A stretch of DNA of 64,000 nucleotides from Mycolicibacterium chitae (GCF_900637205.1 NZ_LR134355.1:3348001-3412000); one strand, 5' to 3'. Positions 27,118 through 36,370 are shown, numbered from the stretch's first letter. Program-made: numbers and translations. Notes: generated from the letters alone by a model not told the origin.

Positions 27118-27737
27118 GTGGACCGTATGACGTGTTGTCGCGCATCACTTCCCGCCGTCCTCAACCGGTAGCCGGCGAGCGTTGCGAGATGTGCGCCGAA
27201 GATATCGGCGACCACCATCAACACGTGGTCGATGTCGTTGGCCGCCAACTGATGTGCGTATGCCGCGGATGCTATCTGCTGTTCACCGACAGCCGGGCGG
27301 ACCTGCGCTACCGGGCCGTACCGGACCGGTTTCTGTCGTTCCCGGAGTTCACCGTGGACCGCCATGCCTGGAGCGCACTGCAAATCCCTGTCGAGGTCGC
27401 CTTCTTCTTCCGCAACTCGGCATTGGACCGGGTTGTCGCGTTCTATCCGGGCGCGGCCGGGGCATGTGAATCCGAGTTGGAACTCGACCTGTGGGATGCG
27501 GTCACGGCCGGGGACGACCGGAGCGCATTGCTCGCCGACGATGTCGAAGCGCTGCTGATCCGGATGCCCGAAATCGGGACACCGCAATGCTTTCTGCTCC
27601 CGATCGACACCTGTTACGAATTCGTCGGCGGGCTGCGTTCGTTATGGCGCGGCTTCGACGGCGGCACCGACGTCCACGCATTCATCGACGGGTTCTTCGG
27701 CACGATCGGCGAGCGGGCCAAGGATGTTCCACCGTGA
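27114..27737 (+). CDS. DUF5947-family hydrogenase operon protein
   Basis: A 207-aa protein with an N-terminal zinc-ribbon-like pair (CEMC near 24 and CRGC near 45), a His-rich segment between them, and an otherwise globular C-terminal region. It matches the DUF5947 family that accompanies Hhy-type hydrogenases in actinobacteria. It overlaps hhyE by 4 nt and the next gene by 4 nt. Function unknown; an assembly role is plausible. Confidence 0.8.
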   Translation: MSGPYDVLSRITSRRPQPVAGERCEMCAEDIGDHHQHVVDVVGRQLMCVCRGCYLLFTDSRADLRYRAVPDRFLSFPEFTVDRHAWSALQIPVEVAFFFRNSALDRVVAFYPGAAGACESELELDLWDAVTAGDDRSALLADDVEALLIRMPEIGTPQCFLLPIDTCYEFVGGLRSLWRGFDGGTDVHAFIDGFFGTIGERAKDVPP

Positions 27738-28372
27738 GCGATCTGACGTTCACCGTGGTCAACGTCGAGCCGGAACCCTATGCGGCGACGCCGGTGCTGG
27801 CGGCGCACATCGCAGTGTCGGCGCGCACCGAGGACCCCGTCCACGCGATCGCATTGCGCTGCCAGGTGCGTATCGAACCGCTGCGGCGCGGATACTCCGA
27901 CGCCGAGGCCGCGGGACTGCTCGATCTGTTCGGCCCACGATCGCGCTGGGCCCGAACCCAGCAGACCTTCCTGTGGCAGCAGGCCGCCACGATGGTGCCC
28001 GGATTCACCGGCACGGCCACCGTCGACCTACCGTTGGAGTGCACCTACGACTTCGAGGTCTCTGCGTCGAAGTATCTGCACGCGCTGCGCGACGGATCGC
28101 TGCCGCTGCAGTTCCTGTTCAGCGGAACTGTTTTTCGCAAGGGTGCCAACGGATTATGGGTGCAGCAGGTGCCCTGGGACCGCGACGCCCGCTACGATCT
28201 GCCGGTATCGGTGTGGCGCGAGCTGATCGACACGCACTATCCGAGCCTGGGTTGGGTGCGGCTGAGCCACGACACCATCGCCGCCCTGGCCGCGTACAGG
28301 TCGCGACGCGGTCTACTGGGCCTCGACGACGCGCTGGCCAGCTTGTTGCCGTTGCCGGAGGACGTGCCGTGA
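27734..28372 (+). CDS. DUF6084-like hydrogenase operon protein
   Basis: A 212-aa, beta-rich protein beginning SDLTFTVVNVEPEPYAATP. It resembles the DUF6084 family found in Hhy operons. The GTG start overlaps the previous stop (GTGA), and its own stop overlaps the next GTG. There is no signal peptide, metal motif or catalytic residue pattern that I recognise. Confidence 0.75.
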   Translation: MSDLTFTVVNVEPEPYAATPVLAAHIAVSARTEDPVHAIALRCQVRIEPLRRGYSDAEAAGLLDLFGPRSRWARTQQTFLWQQAATMVPGFTGTATVDLPLECTYDFEVSASKYLHALRDGSLPLQFLFSGTVFRKGANGLWVQQVPWDRDARYDLPVSVWRELIDTHYPSLGWVRLSHDTIAALAAYRSRRGLLGLDDALASLLPLPEDVP

Positions 28373-29706
28373 GCGTCGACAGCACCGTGATGGACCGGGC
28401 CCGCGCAGTAGCCGACGCGGTGCTCTACGAGGGCTACCTGCTCTATCCATACCGCGCCACGTCGAGCAAGAACCAGGCGCGTTGGCAGTTCGGTGTGCTC
28501 GGCCCGCCCGGCGCTGAGCGCGCGGGTCTCGGCGAGAACTCCTCGATGTCGGCGCAATTGCTCGTCCGCGACGCCACCGGGCTCCGACTGATGGTGCGGT
28601 TCCTGCATCTGCAGCACCGCCGTGCCGAACGCGCACTGGAGTCGGGCGGATACCGACTGGTCGACGAACTCAGCACACCGACGGGCTCCTGGATGACCTG
28701 GGATGAAGCCGTCGAAACGGAGCTTCACTACGGCCCCTGGGATTTCAGTGATCCCCAACGTCGCTTTCCGGTCTCCGCACCCGCAGCCACCAATATCGAG
28801 GAGCTGACCGGCGGCCGACTGGTGCGGGAGCGGCACGGCGTCCACGGCCTGCTGGACGTCACCGTCGAAGCCGCGGGAGCCGTCGACCGGGTCACCGTGA
28901 CCGTCCACAACACCGGTGCCCCCGCAGTCGACCGCCACGACGCGATCGCCCGGTCGATGATCGGCACCCATGTCATCCTCGAAACCGTGTCGGGCGGCTT
29001 CGTGTCGCTACTCGACCCCTCCGCTGACGCCCTGGTGGCGGCGCACGGCTGCGAGCACCACCGCTGTTTCCCGGTCCTGGCCGGACCCCCCGGCTGCGAT
29101 GAGCTGGCGCTGATCTCACCGATCATCCTCTACGACCACCCCGAGATTGCCGAGGCGAGTCGAGGCGAACTCTTCGACGCAACGGAGATCGACGAGATCC
29201 TGACGCTGCGGGTGATGACGATGACCGACGAAGAGAAGACCCAAGCTCGGGCCACCGATCCACGTGCCGCTCGCATCATCGATCAGTGTGACGGCATGTC
29301 CGCCGAGGCGATGTTGGACCTGCACGGGATCTTGCGCAATCCGCACGCCGACCCACATTGTCGGCCGGCCGGACTGATCCCGGAGATACCCGACGGTGTG
29401 CAGTGGTGGGACCCGTTGGCCGACAACGCCGTTGCCCCGGAGACAGACGGCGTCCTGATCAGCGGCGTGCGGGTGGCACGCGGCAGCAGAGTCCGGCTGC
29501 GACCGGTCCGACGCGCGGATGCCCAGGACATGTTCGTCGCCGGAAAAACGGCCCGGGTCACCTCAGTGCACGAAGACGTCGACGGCGAGAAGCATGTCGG
29601 CGTGGTCGTCGAGGACGATCCGGGCGCGACCCTTCGTGAAAGTTACGGTCGCCACCTGTATTTCTCCCCCGACGAGATCGAACCCTTGCCGGAGACCGAA
29701 CCCTAG
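28369..29706 (+). CDS. uncharacterised 445-aa hydrogenase operon protein
   Basis: No family recognised. The product is acidic and globular, with no membrane segment. Visible segments include YEGYLLYPYRATSSKNQ near the N-terminus and HLYFSPDEIEPLPE at the C-terminus; a mid-region CEHHRCFPVL motif could bind metal. GTG start overlaps the previous stop (GTGA). The tight coupling implies a job in Hhy maturation, assembly or electron transfer. Confidence 0.75.
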   Translation: MSVDSTVMDRARAVADAVLYEGYLLYPYRATSSKNQARWQFGVLGPPGAERAGLGENSSMSAQLLVRDATGLRLMVRFLHLQHRRAERALESGGYRLVDELSTPTGSWMTWDEAVETELHYGPWDFSDPQRRFPVSAPAATNIEELTGGRLVRERHGVHGLLDVTVEAAGAVDRVTVTVHNTGAPAVDRHDAIARSMIGTHVILETVSGGFVSLLDPSADALVAAHGCEHHRCFPVLAGPPGCDELALISPIILYDHPEIAEASRGELFDATEIDEILTLRVMTMTDEEKTQARATDPRAARIIDQCDGMSAEAMLDLHGILRNPHADPHCRPAGLIPEIPDGVQWWDPLADNAVAPETDGVLISGVRVARGSRVRLRPVRRADAQDMFVAGKTARVTSVHEDVDGEKHVGVVVEDDPGATLRESYGRHLYFSPDEIEPLPETEP

Positions 29707-29725
29707 ATCCCGAAAGGAGCTTCTC

Positions 29726-29845
29726 ATGGACGTAGTTGGGTGGACCGCCACCGCGGTGGTCGTATTGGTACTACTGGCGGCTGCGGCGGTCGGAGTGCGG
29801 TCGATTCCAGATATCCGGCGTTACCTGAAGATGCGACAGATGTAG
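29726..29845 (+). CDS. 39-aa single-span membrane peptide (DUF6893-like)
   Basis: The peptide has one transmembrane helix at about residues 5-25 (TATAVVVLVLLAAAAVGV) and a basic tail (IRRYLKMRQM), so it likely sits in the membrane with the tail inside. GAAAGGAG precedes the ATG. Similar tiny proteins (DUF6893 type) occur in Hhy operons; it could anchor the soluble hydrogenase to the membrane, which is inference. Confidence 0.75.
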   Translation: MDVVGWTATAVVVLVLLAAAAVGVRSIPDIRRYLKMRQM

Positions 29846-29849
29846 ATCG

Positions 29850-30341
29850 GTGGCGGTACGCATCCTCGTTGCCGGGATCGGCAACATCTTTCTCGGCGAC
29901 GACGGCTTCGGCCCCGAGGTGATTCAACACGTCGTCGTCGACAATCCCGATGTGTGCGTCGTCGATTACGGTATCCGCGGCATGCACCTGGCCTACGACC
30001 TGCTGTACGGCTGCGGCACCCTGGTGCTCGTCGATGCGCTCCCGGACCGGGGTGCCCCCGGACAGGTGCGGGTCTTCGAGGTCGATCGCGAATCGCCCGA
30101 GACGGTGCCGATGCTGGACGCCCACGGGATGGATCCCGCCGCGGTGTTCGCCAGCCTCCGAGCACTCGGCGGCAGCCCGCCACGCACCATCGTGGTCGGC
30201 TGCCAGGTACAGGCCGTCGCCGAGGGGATCGGTCTGTCCGATCCGGTCCGCGGCGCGGTTCCCGGTGCGGTGCAGGCAGTCGAGACCACCGTGGCGTCGT
30301 TGCTGGTATCCGACGGCGCGCTGTCGGGGAGCGCGGACTGA
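29850..30341 (+). CDS. [NiFe]-hydrogenase maturation protease for HhyL
   Basis: A 163-aa HycI/HybD-family endopeptidase: AGIGNIFLGDDGFGPEV at the N-terminus, the second metal-binding region (VDYGIRGMHLAYD) and a His in LDAHGMDP. Its normal length contrasts with the extended Huc protease. GTG start, 4 nt after the small membrane peptide; stop overlaps hypC (TGATG). Confidence 0.92.
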   Translation: MAVRILVAGIGNIFLGDDGFGPEVIQHVVVDNPDVCVVDYGIRGMHLAYDLLYGCGTLVLVDALPDRGAPGQVRVFEVDRESPETVPMLDAHGMDPAAVFASLRALGGSPPRTIVVGCQVQAVAEGIGLSDPVRGAVPGAVQAVETTVASLLVSDGALSGSAD

Positions 30342-30586
30342 TGTGCCTTGGCATTCCCGGCCAGGTGGTTCGGCTACTCGACGGGTATTCCGGTCAGCTC
30401 GCACTCGTCGATGTCGCCGGTGAGCATCGCAAGGTGAACATCGGCATGCTGCCCGACCAATCGTTGGCCCCGGGTGACTGGGTCATCATCCACATGGGCT
30501 TCGTCATGGAGAAGACCGACGCCGCCGGTGCCGCCCAAGCGATGGCAGGACTGGAAATCATCGGACGCGGCGACGCCCCACCGTAA
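30341..30586 (+). CDS. hypC: HypC/HupF chaperone
   Basis: An 81-aa protein starting MCLGIPGQV, with the essential Cys2 that binds the Fe(CN)2CO unit together with HypD, and the typical HMGFVMEK C-terminal motif. The ATG is fixed by this N-terminus and overlaps the protease stop by 1 nt. It is the last gene of the Hhy operon, convergent with the methyltransferase gene (6-nt gap). Confidence 0.95.
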   Translation: MCLGIPGQVVRLLDGYSGQLALVDVAGEHRKVNIGMLPDQSLAPGDWVIIHMGFVMEKTDAAGAAQAMAGLEIIGRGDAPP

Positions 30587-30592
30587 CCGGAG

Positions 30593-31429
30593 TCAATAGG
30601 CCGCGGCGCGGCGCGCAACGACCACCAGGTACTCCCACTCCATCCCCGACTCCTCGGCCAGCGCGCAGTCGCCGAGTTCGGCCAGCGCCGCGTCCAACTC
30701 TGCCACCTGGTCGGGGTGATCCGCGATACCGCGGTAGGCGACGATCGTCGGCCCGTAGTTGGCCTTGAAATAGTCACGGAACGCGGCGCCGTCGGCGAAC
30801 CGGTCCACCGCCAAGGCGTGCCGCTCGGCGACAAGGTCATCGACGCCGCCGTTGAGCAGGGCCACGACGTGGCCCTCACTGCCCCACAGCGGCGGCGGCG
30901 AGACACCGGCCGGTGGTGCGGGCACGTACGGCCGCATCGCCGCGAACATCCGGCCGACGAATCCCTCCGGGGTCCAGCTGAGCACCGCGATGGTGCCCCC
31001 GGGCCGGCACACCCGGACCAGCTCCGCGGCCGCCCGCTGATGGTGCGGTGCGAACATCACCCCGATGCAGGACATCACAATGTCGAACTCACCGTCGGCG
31101 AACGGCAACGCCTCGGCGTTGGCGGCCTTCCAGGTCAGCTCCAAACCCTGTGCCGCCGCGCGCTGTTCGCCACTCTCGAGCAGCTCCGGCACCAGGTCGG
31201 TGGCCGTGACGTCGGCGCCGGCCGCCGCAGCGGCGAGCGCCGCGTTGCCGGTGCCGGCGGCCACGTCGAGCACCCGCATGCCCGGTCCGATCCGGGCCGC
31301 GGAGACCAACGCCTGGCCCAGCGGCGCCACCACTTCGGCCGCGATGGTCGGGTAGTCCCCCAGCCCCCACAGCCGACGATGCTTGTCTTCCAGTTCGCGG
31401 TCCGGGACCGAGGATCTCGGTGCGTTCAC
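30593..31429 (-). CDS. class I SAM-dependent methyltransferase
   Basis: The product has the SAM-binding motif VLDVAAGTGNAALAAA, the acidic post-I segment (VTATDL) and a methyltransferase fold (FDIVMSCIGVMF). Substrate unknown. GTG 31429 is preferred because the frame upstream, up to ATG 31474, reads through the right end of the adjacent IS607-type element and overlaps the tnpB stop. The insertion may have removed the original promoter and start. Confidence 0.8.
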   Translation of the reverse strand: MNAPRSSVPDRELEDKHRRLWGLGDYPTIAAEVVAPLGQALVSAARIGPGMRVLDVAAGTGNAALAAAAAGADVTATDLVPELLESGEQRAAAQGLELTWKAANAEALPFADGEFDIVMSCIGVMFAPHHQRAAAELVRVCRPGGTIAVLSWTPEGFVGRMFAAMRPYVPAPPAGVSPPPLWGSEGHVVALLNGGVDDLVAERHALAVDRFADGAAFRDYFKANYGPTIVAYRGIADHPDQVAELDAALAELGDCALAEESGMEWEYLVVVARRAAAY

Positions 31430-31473
31430 ACCACCGTTGCCTTTTGGTGAGCGATTGTGAGTGCGCTTGTTCA

Positions 31474-32943
31474 TCAGGCAGCCTCGCCTTGCGGTGAGGC
31501 GGTCCCCGTCTGATCCACCCGGTGGTGGTGCGGGGTTGACGCTTCATCGCCCACTGCCTCGCCCGCTGGCGCGGGTTCGGTCTCACGCATGGCTCCACGT
31601 CCTGCCACCGGGCCACTCCCGGCGAGACTCTGATCACCCAACTGTGTGGGTGCGCCGAGTCGGGCGAGGTTGATCGCAGCCCCCAGATCACGATCGATCC
31701 GATGGCCGCAGTCGTCACATTCGAAGACCCGATCGGCCAGGGTGAGGTTTGACTTTCGCCTCCCACAAACCGTGCACATCTTCGGCGACGGGAAAACCCG
31801 GTCGGCCTCCATCAACCGGCTGCCATACCACCGCGTTTTGTAGCCCAGCAGGCGCCGCACCTCAGCCAGCGCGGCATCAGCCAGCGCCCGGTTGAGGCCC
31901 GTTTGTAAGCCCCTCCCTTGGCGCGCATGCCTGCGGCGTTGAGTGTTTCGACCACCACGACGTCGTGCTGCTGGGCCAACGCGATGGTCGCCTTGTGCAG
32001 CACGTCACGGCGCACCGCGGCGGCATGAGCATGGGTACGCCCGATGCGGGCCTGAGTTTTTCGCCACCGCTTCGACGGTGCCTGCTTGGTCTTGGTGCCC
32101 GGATCGTAGTGGCCGTGCTGGCGGGCAGCGCGTCGCTGCAGCGCCCGCAACCGGCCCTGCGCGGCTGTCAGCGACTTCGGCGCGCCGATCCGGTCGACTT
32201 CCACACCGTCGGGGCTGGCCACCACGAGCAGGGCGTCGGCTTTGACCCCGACGTCGACCCCGACCACCGGATGCGTCGACCGGCCTGCGTGCGCGGGTCG
32301 CCCCTTGCCCGCGACGATGGTGTGCAACGAGCAGTGCCACCGTCCGGCGCTGTCTTGGCGCACGGTGGCCGACAAGATCCGCGCCGTCCCGGCCTCGATT
32401 CGGCGGGCCAACTTACGGGTCGACTCGTGGGTCCGGACCGCACCGAGGCGCGGCAGGCTGATGTGGCGGCGATCAGCCTCGCACCGGATGACACCGGTGG
32501 TGAACCGCACCGAACGCGGGGCGCGGGCCGACTTGAACCGCGGGAAACCGACCGTCCTGCCGGCCCGCTCACCTTTTCGGGATTTCGACCAGGCATCGAG
32601 ACCGCGGGCCAGCCCGTCCAGGCCGGTGTTGTAGGCCTCCTTGGAGTTCTCCGCCCACCACGGCGCGCACGAGTCCTTGCGCTGATTCCACACCTTGCGC
32701 AACGCCGGCAACGACCACCCCAACACCGGAGTCAGCTCGGCCGCCGTCGATGCCGTAGCTGCACTCGGCAGCCCGCTGATCCATCACCGCTTTCACCAAC
32801 GCCAACATGTGATTGTGCGCGAACCGTGCCGCACCAGCATGAGACGCCAACGCCCGCAACTGTGTTGGTGTCGGATCCAGTGCGTACCGGTAGGCCTGCG
32901 CCGTCCAACCCTCGGGTATCTCGAACCTAACCACCGGCAACAA
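31474..32943 (-). pseudogene. tnpB: tnpB RNA-guided nuclease, two frameshifts
   Basis: The TnpB sequence is complete but spread over three frames. The N-terminal part (FEIPEGWTAQAYRYALDPT) shifts near 32745 into the central frame (LGWSLPALRKVWNQR through VVVVETLNAAGM). That shifts near 31895 into the C-terminal frame (zinc finger CTVC...CDDC, then DRDLGAAINLA). RuvC Asp (VGVDVGVK), Glu (VVVET) and the last Asp are all present, so the damage is recent. No intact TnpB can be made without frameshifting. Confidence 0.85.
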
Positions 32944-33372
32944 CCTCTACCTGTCTGGTGGCCGTCACCGCCCACGTCGCACGGTTGCGCGCCCCGCGGC
33001 GGCCATACAGGCGCGCGGACATCGAGGTCAGCACCTCGATCATGTCGCGCACCAAATAATCGGCGGTCTCGCCCTGATCGGTGACGACAACCTTGCGACC
33101 ATGGGCAGACAACGCGGCTTCGAGATACTCAACCCCGAAGCGCGCGAGCCGGTCACGATGTTCCACGACCACCACCGAAGCACACGGGTCCGACAATGCG
33201 TTGACACCCGCGCGTACACGACTGTGCCACCAGCCTCACCGTTGGCCGCGGCGTCGACCCAGATCGTCCCCGACTCCCACCGGTGAGCAGGCAGCGGCGT
33301 CCGATCCTCACGGAACCACCGATACGCCGTCTGCGGATGCACACCACCCGCACGCGCCCACCCAGCCAACAT
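32927..33372 (-). pseudogene. tnpA: tnpA IS607-type serine recombinase, internally deleted
   Basis: The 5' part encodes the HTH (GGVHPQTAYRWFRE) and the start of the resolvase domain with the catalytic Ser (VVYARVS). It then jumps, out of frame, to the conserved VVVVEHRDRLARFG and the C-terminal LVRDMIEVLTSMSARLYGRR. About 40 codons that normally join the two are missing at roughly 33190-33215. The 3' end overlaps tnpB as in intact elements. Confidence 0.8.
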
Positions 33373-33450
33373 CACACACTCAGCGAAACACACATTTGAT
33401 CATGTTTGCTCACATATCACCCAACAGTTCGGTACCCCCTGCCTGGCCGG

Positions 33451-33582
33451 CTACTTGCGGATGGCGCACCCCGCGGCCACGTTGCGGCAATGCGACGAGC
33501 CTCTGCACTTCTCGCAGCCGCATCGGCAGCCGTCGTTGGAGAAGGGCCTGGGTCCTTCACGATCGCGATCTCGGCGTGTCAT
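33451..33582 (-). CDS. 43-aa Cys-rich peptide
   Basis: MTRRDRDREGPRPF leads into a Cys-rich core of the form C-x-C-x-C-x2-C-x5-C-x6-C (positions 19, 21, 23, 26, 32, 39), with one His at 31. A strong AAAGGAG ribosome-binding site lies 6 nt before the ATG. It follows the SDR gene by 49 nt on the same strand. The spacing suggests a metal-binding (zinc, copper or Fe-S) micropeptide; no family recognised. Confidence 0.55.
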   Translation of the reverse strand: MTRRDRDREGPRPFSNDGCRCGCEKCRGSSHCRNVAAGCAIRK

Positions 33583-33631
33583 GACCAACTCCTTTGTTTG
33601 GCTGGTCTTCAGATTAGTCCTCGACGCAGCG

Positions 33632-34513
33632 TTACCTGCGGGAATCGCGGTTCTTGACCGCGGCGCGGGCGAACCGCCACAGATAGCGCGGGGTCCCGGC
33701 CAGCGTCGGCCGGGTGGGCCAGTCGTCGGCGCGGAAGTAGGCGTCCGATCCGCCGTCGACGAAGATCACGCTGCCGCAGAGAAAGTCCGCGGCGTCCGAC
33801 AGCATGAACACCATCCAGTCGGCCAACTGATCCGGCGCCCCGAAACCACCCACCGGTACCGGGAAGGCCCGGATGTTCTTCGCCTCCTTGGGCGTGGCCA
33901 ATTGCTTCTCCAGCAGCGGGGTCAGGATCGCACCCGGCGCCAGCGCGTTGAGCCGGATGCCCTCGCCCGCCCACGGGCCCGTCACGGCCCGGCGACGCAC
34001 CCACCGCGACACCGCGATCTTCGAGGCGCCGTAGGCTATTGACGGCGCGTTGGCCCCGAACAGGCGCACCGCACGCGCGGCGCGCTCGGCGTCCCCGCCC
34101 AGCAGGGCGCGCACCGCCCGCCGCGGCACCAGCGGGATGGTGGTGGTCGAGTTGCTCGAGATCACCACGACCTTGGTCGACGTCCCGCCGGCGGCACCGC
34201 GCGCCAGCGCCGGTCGCCACGCCTCGAGCAGTTCGGTGACCCCGAAGTAGTTGACCTCGAAGATGATCCGGGCTTTTCCCGGCCCCGGGATGGGTCCCAC
34301 CCCGGCCGCCAGCACCGCACCGTCGAGGCGGCCCCCGGCGGCGGCCAGCACCTCGGCGGCGGCCGCAGTCCGGCCCGCCGGGGTGGACAGGTCGGCGACC
34401 ACCTCGGCCCCAGCCAGGTCCACTCCGATCACGGTGTGTCCGGCGGCGCGCAACTTCTGCGCGGCCTGCTGCCCCATCCCGGACGCGCTGCCGGTCACCG
34501 CGTAGGTACCCAC
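33632..34513 (-). CDS. SDR oxidoreductase, 3-alpha-hydroxysteroid dehydrogenase-like
   Basis: A 293-aa short-chain dehydrogenase with the cofactor motif TGSASGMG and catalytic YGASK. The ADLSTPAGR, VNYFGVTELLEA and RLNALAPGA segments resemble bacterial 3-alpha-HSD (HsdA) more than other SDRs. A C-terminal extension (about 25 residues) is basic. It follows another SDR gene by 21 nt in the same orientation, in a likely lipid/steroid operon. Confidence 0.85.
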   Translation of the reverse strand: MGTYAVTGSASGMGQQAAQKLRAAGHTVIGVDLAGAEVVADLSTPAGRTAAAAEVLAAAGGRLDGAVLAAGVGPIPGPGKARIIFEVNYFGVTELLEAWRPALARGAAGGTSTKVVVISSNSTTTIPLVPRRAVRALLGGDAERAARAVRLFGANAPSIAYGASKIAVSRWVRRRAVTGPWAGEGIRLNALAPGAILTPLLEKQLATPKEAKNIRAFPVPVGGFGAPDQLADWMVFMLSDAADFLCGSVIFVDGGSDAYFRADDWPTRPTLAGTPRYLWRFARAAVKNRDSRR

Positions 34514-34534
34514 TGTGATTCCTCCCGTTGCTCG

Positions 34535-35341
34535 CTAGCGGACGACGACGCTGCTCGGCGGCCTCGGCGCACCGAGCATCTCCCGGTGCGACGGCGGGCG
34601 GCGCCCACCCTCGTCGGTGATGCCGTACCGCTGCGCCAGTTCCGCCCCGATCACGGTGTGCCCGCTGAGTTCGGCCAACGCCGGATCCCGGTACAGCGCG
34701 TCGATCAGGCGCCCGGTGAACTCCGGGGTCTCGGCGTGCTCGGCGAACTCGGCCAGGGCCTCGGCGTTCCCGCCGAAGGCGCCGCGGAGCTTCGCGGTGA
34801 GCAGGATCCCCATCCAGATCGACACCGTGCTCACCGTCGTATCGGCGAAGTCGACGGCCATGTCCGCGGCCAGCTTGTCGACGCCGGCCTTCTGGGCCCC
34901 GTAGGCGGGACCATGCATATAGCACGCCGACCCCGGCGAGGACGTGAACACGATCAGGCCTCGATCCCGACGCACCAGCAGCGGTGCCGCGTGCCAGGCC
35001 GCCACATAGGCCGAGCGCAGGCCCACGTCGAGGACATCGGCCAGCGCAAGCGGCTTCTCCCAGAACGGTTTCGGGCTCACCAACTCATCGGCGATGGCCG
35101 CGGCGTTGTTGACCAGCAGATCCAACCCGCCGGACTCGGATCCGACCCGTTCGAACAGCGCGGCCACCGCGTCGTCGTCGCGGTGATCCAGCGCCACGGC
35201 CACGCCGCCCGGTGGGGCCTCGGTGATGGTGCGGCCGGTGCCGTAGACGCGCCAGCCACGCCCGGCCAGCGCGGCGGCGATACCGTGGCCGGCGCCCCGA
35301 CTCGCCCCCGTGACCACCGCGACCGGCGTCCTCTCGGTCAT
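34535..35341 (-). CDS. short-chain dehydrogenase/reductase
   Basis: A 268-aa SDR with the nucleotide-binding TGASRGAGHG, LLVNNAA and the catalytic YGAQK, preceded by a Ser-rich strand (FTSSPGS). Its C-terminal GITDEGGRRPPSHREMLG tail is unusual. It lies 4 nt after the epimerase gene. Substrate unknown; lipid or sterol-derived alcohols are likely from context. Confidence 0.85.
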   Translation of the reverse strand: MTERTPVAVVTGASRGAGHGIAAALAGRGWRVYGTGRTITEAPPGGVAVALDHRDDDAVAALFERVGSESGGLDLLVNNAAAIADELVSPKPFWEKPLALADVLDVGLRSAYVAAWHAAPLLVRRDRGLIVFTSSPGSACYMHGPAYGAQKAGVDKLAADMAVDFADTTVSTVSIWMGILLTAKLRGAFGGNAEALAEFAEHAETPEFTGRLIDALYRDPALAELSGHTVIGAELAQRYGITDEGGRRPPSHREMLGAPRPPSSVVVR

Positions 35342-35345
35342 CGCG

Positions 35346-36332
35346 TCACCGCGCGGATCCGGTGGCGAACGAGGCGAGGATGGCCTCGACCGGTGAGCGC
35401 CAGCTGATCGCCAACTCGCGCAAGGTCTCGGCGTCGTCCATCGGGATCGCCGCGGTGATCAGCGCGGCGGCCTCGTGACTGAACCCGCTGCCGAGCGGCA
35501 GCACCGAGGCCGTGAGGTCCGCGAGCCGCCCGATACCCCGAAACATCGCCGGGCTCATCGGGATTCGGCGGACCTTGCGGCCCGAACCGCGCTCGACCGC
35601 GGCGATCATCTGATCGAAGGTGAGCAGCTGCCCGCCACACAGGTAGCGCTTGGGGCCGCGCCCGGGCCGCATCAGGCGCTCGTGCACCAGCGCCACGTCG
35701 CGGACGTCGACCATCTGCATGCCGGCGTCGCCCACCTTGGGGGCGACCCGGTACCGCACGATGGTTTCCCAGCCCTGCTCGGTGATGCCGGGGGCGGTGT
35801 GCAGCGCCGGACCGACCACGCTCGACGGGTAGGTCACCACCACCGGCGCCCCGTCGCGCTGCAGCTCCCGCGCCACCCGATCGGCATAGGACTTGGTCCG
35901 CGCATAGGCCGACTTCCCGTCGGCGGTCGGCGAATCCGGGGTGATCACCGGCCCCGGGGGCGGGAACAGCGCGCTGTAGCTGGACACCAGCACGATCGGA
36001 TCGAGGTTCAACTCGACGCCGCGGCGCATGATGCGTTCGCTGGCGTAGGCGTTGATGTCCCACATCAACGCCTCGCGGCTGTCGTCGGTGCCCACCACCC
36101 CGGCGCCGTGCAGCACCGCGTCACAGCCGTCGAGCAACCCGGCCACCGCGTCGGGGGTGCGCAGATCCCCGCGCACCAGTTCCAGCGTCCCGGCCCCACG
36201 CAGGTGCGCCAGCAGCGCGTCGTTGGACCACTGCGGCTCCACCAGGAGTTTCACGTCGTGACCGGCGGCCAGCAGTTCGGCCACAATATGGGCGCCGACA
36301 TAGCCGGTCCCGCCCGTTACCGCAATGTGCAT
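35346..36332 (-). CDS. NAD-dependent epimerase/dehydratase (extended SDR)
   Basis: A 328-aa extended SDR with TGGTGYVGAHI at the N-terminus, a Ser-rich strand (LVSSYSALF) and catalytic YARTK. It is close to 3-beta-HSD and dihydroflavonol reductase-like enzymes; substrate not determinable. It follows the GntR gene by 38 nt. Confidence 0.85.
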   Translation of the reverse strand: MHIAVTGGTGYVGAHIVAELLAAGHDVKLLVEPQWSNDALLAHLRGAGTLELVRGDLRTPDAVAGLLDGCDAVLHGAGVVGTDDSREALMWDINAYASERIMRRGVELNLDPIVLVSSYSALFPPPGPVITPDSPTADGKSAYARTKSYADRVARELQRDGAPVVVTYPSSVVGPALHTAPGITEQGWETIVRYRVAPKVGDAGMQMVDVRDVALVHERLMRPGRGPKRYLCGGQLLTFDQMIAAVERGSGRKVRRIPMSPAMFRGIGRLADLTASVLPLGSGFSHEAAALITAAIPMDDAETLRELAISWRSPVEAILASFATGSAR

Positions 36333-36370
36333 CGTCGGACCTTATCGCGCCGCAACCGTGCCGCCGTCGA

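Larger units (their letters stand above)
31430..33400 (-). mobile_element. degraded IS607-family insertion sequence (tnpA + tnpB remnants)
   Basis: A serine-recombinase tnpA overlapping a tnpB is the IS607 layout. Both genes are broken (separate entries). IS607 elements lack terminal inverted repeats, so the ends are approximate: the right end is placed near 31430, just before the methyltransferase start, and the left end upstream of tnpA near 33400. Confidence 0.75.
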
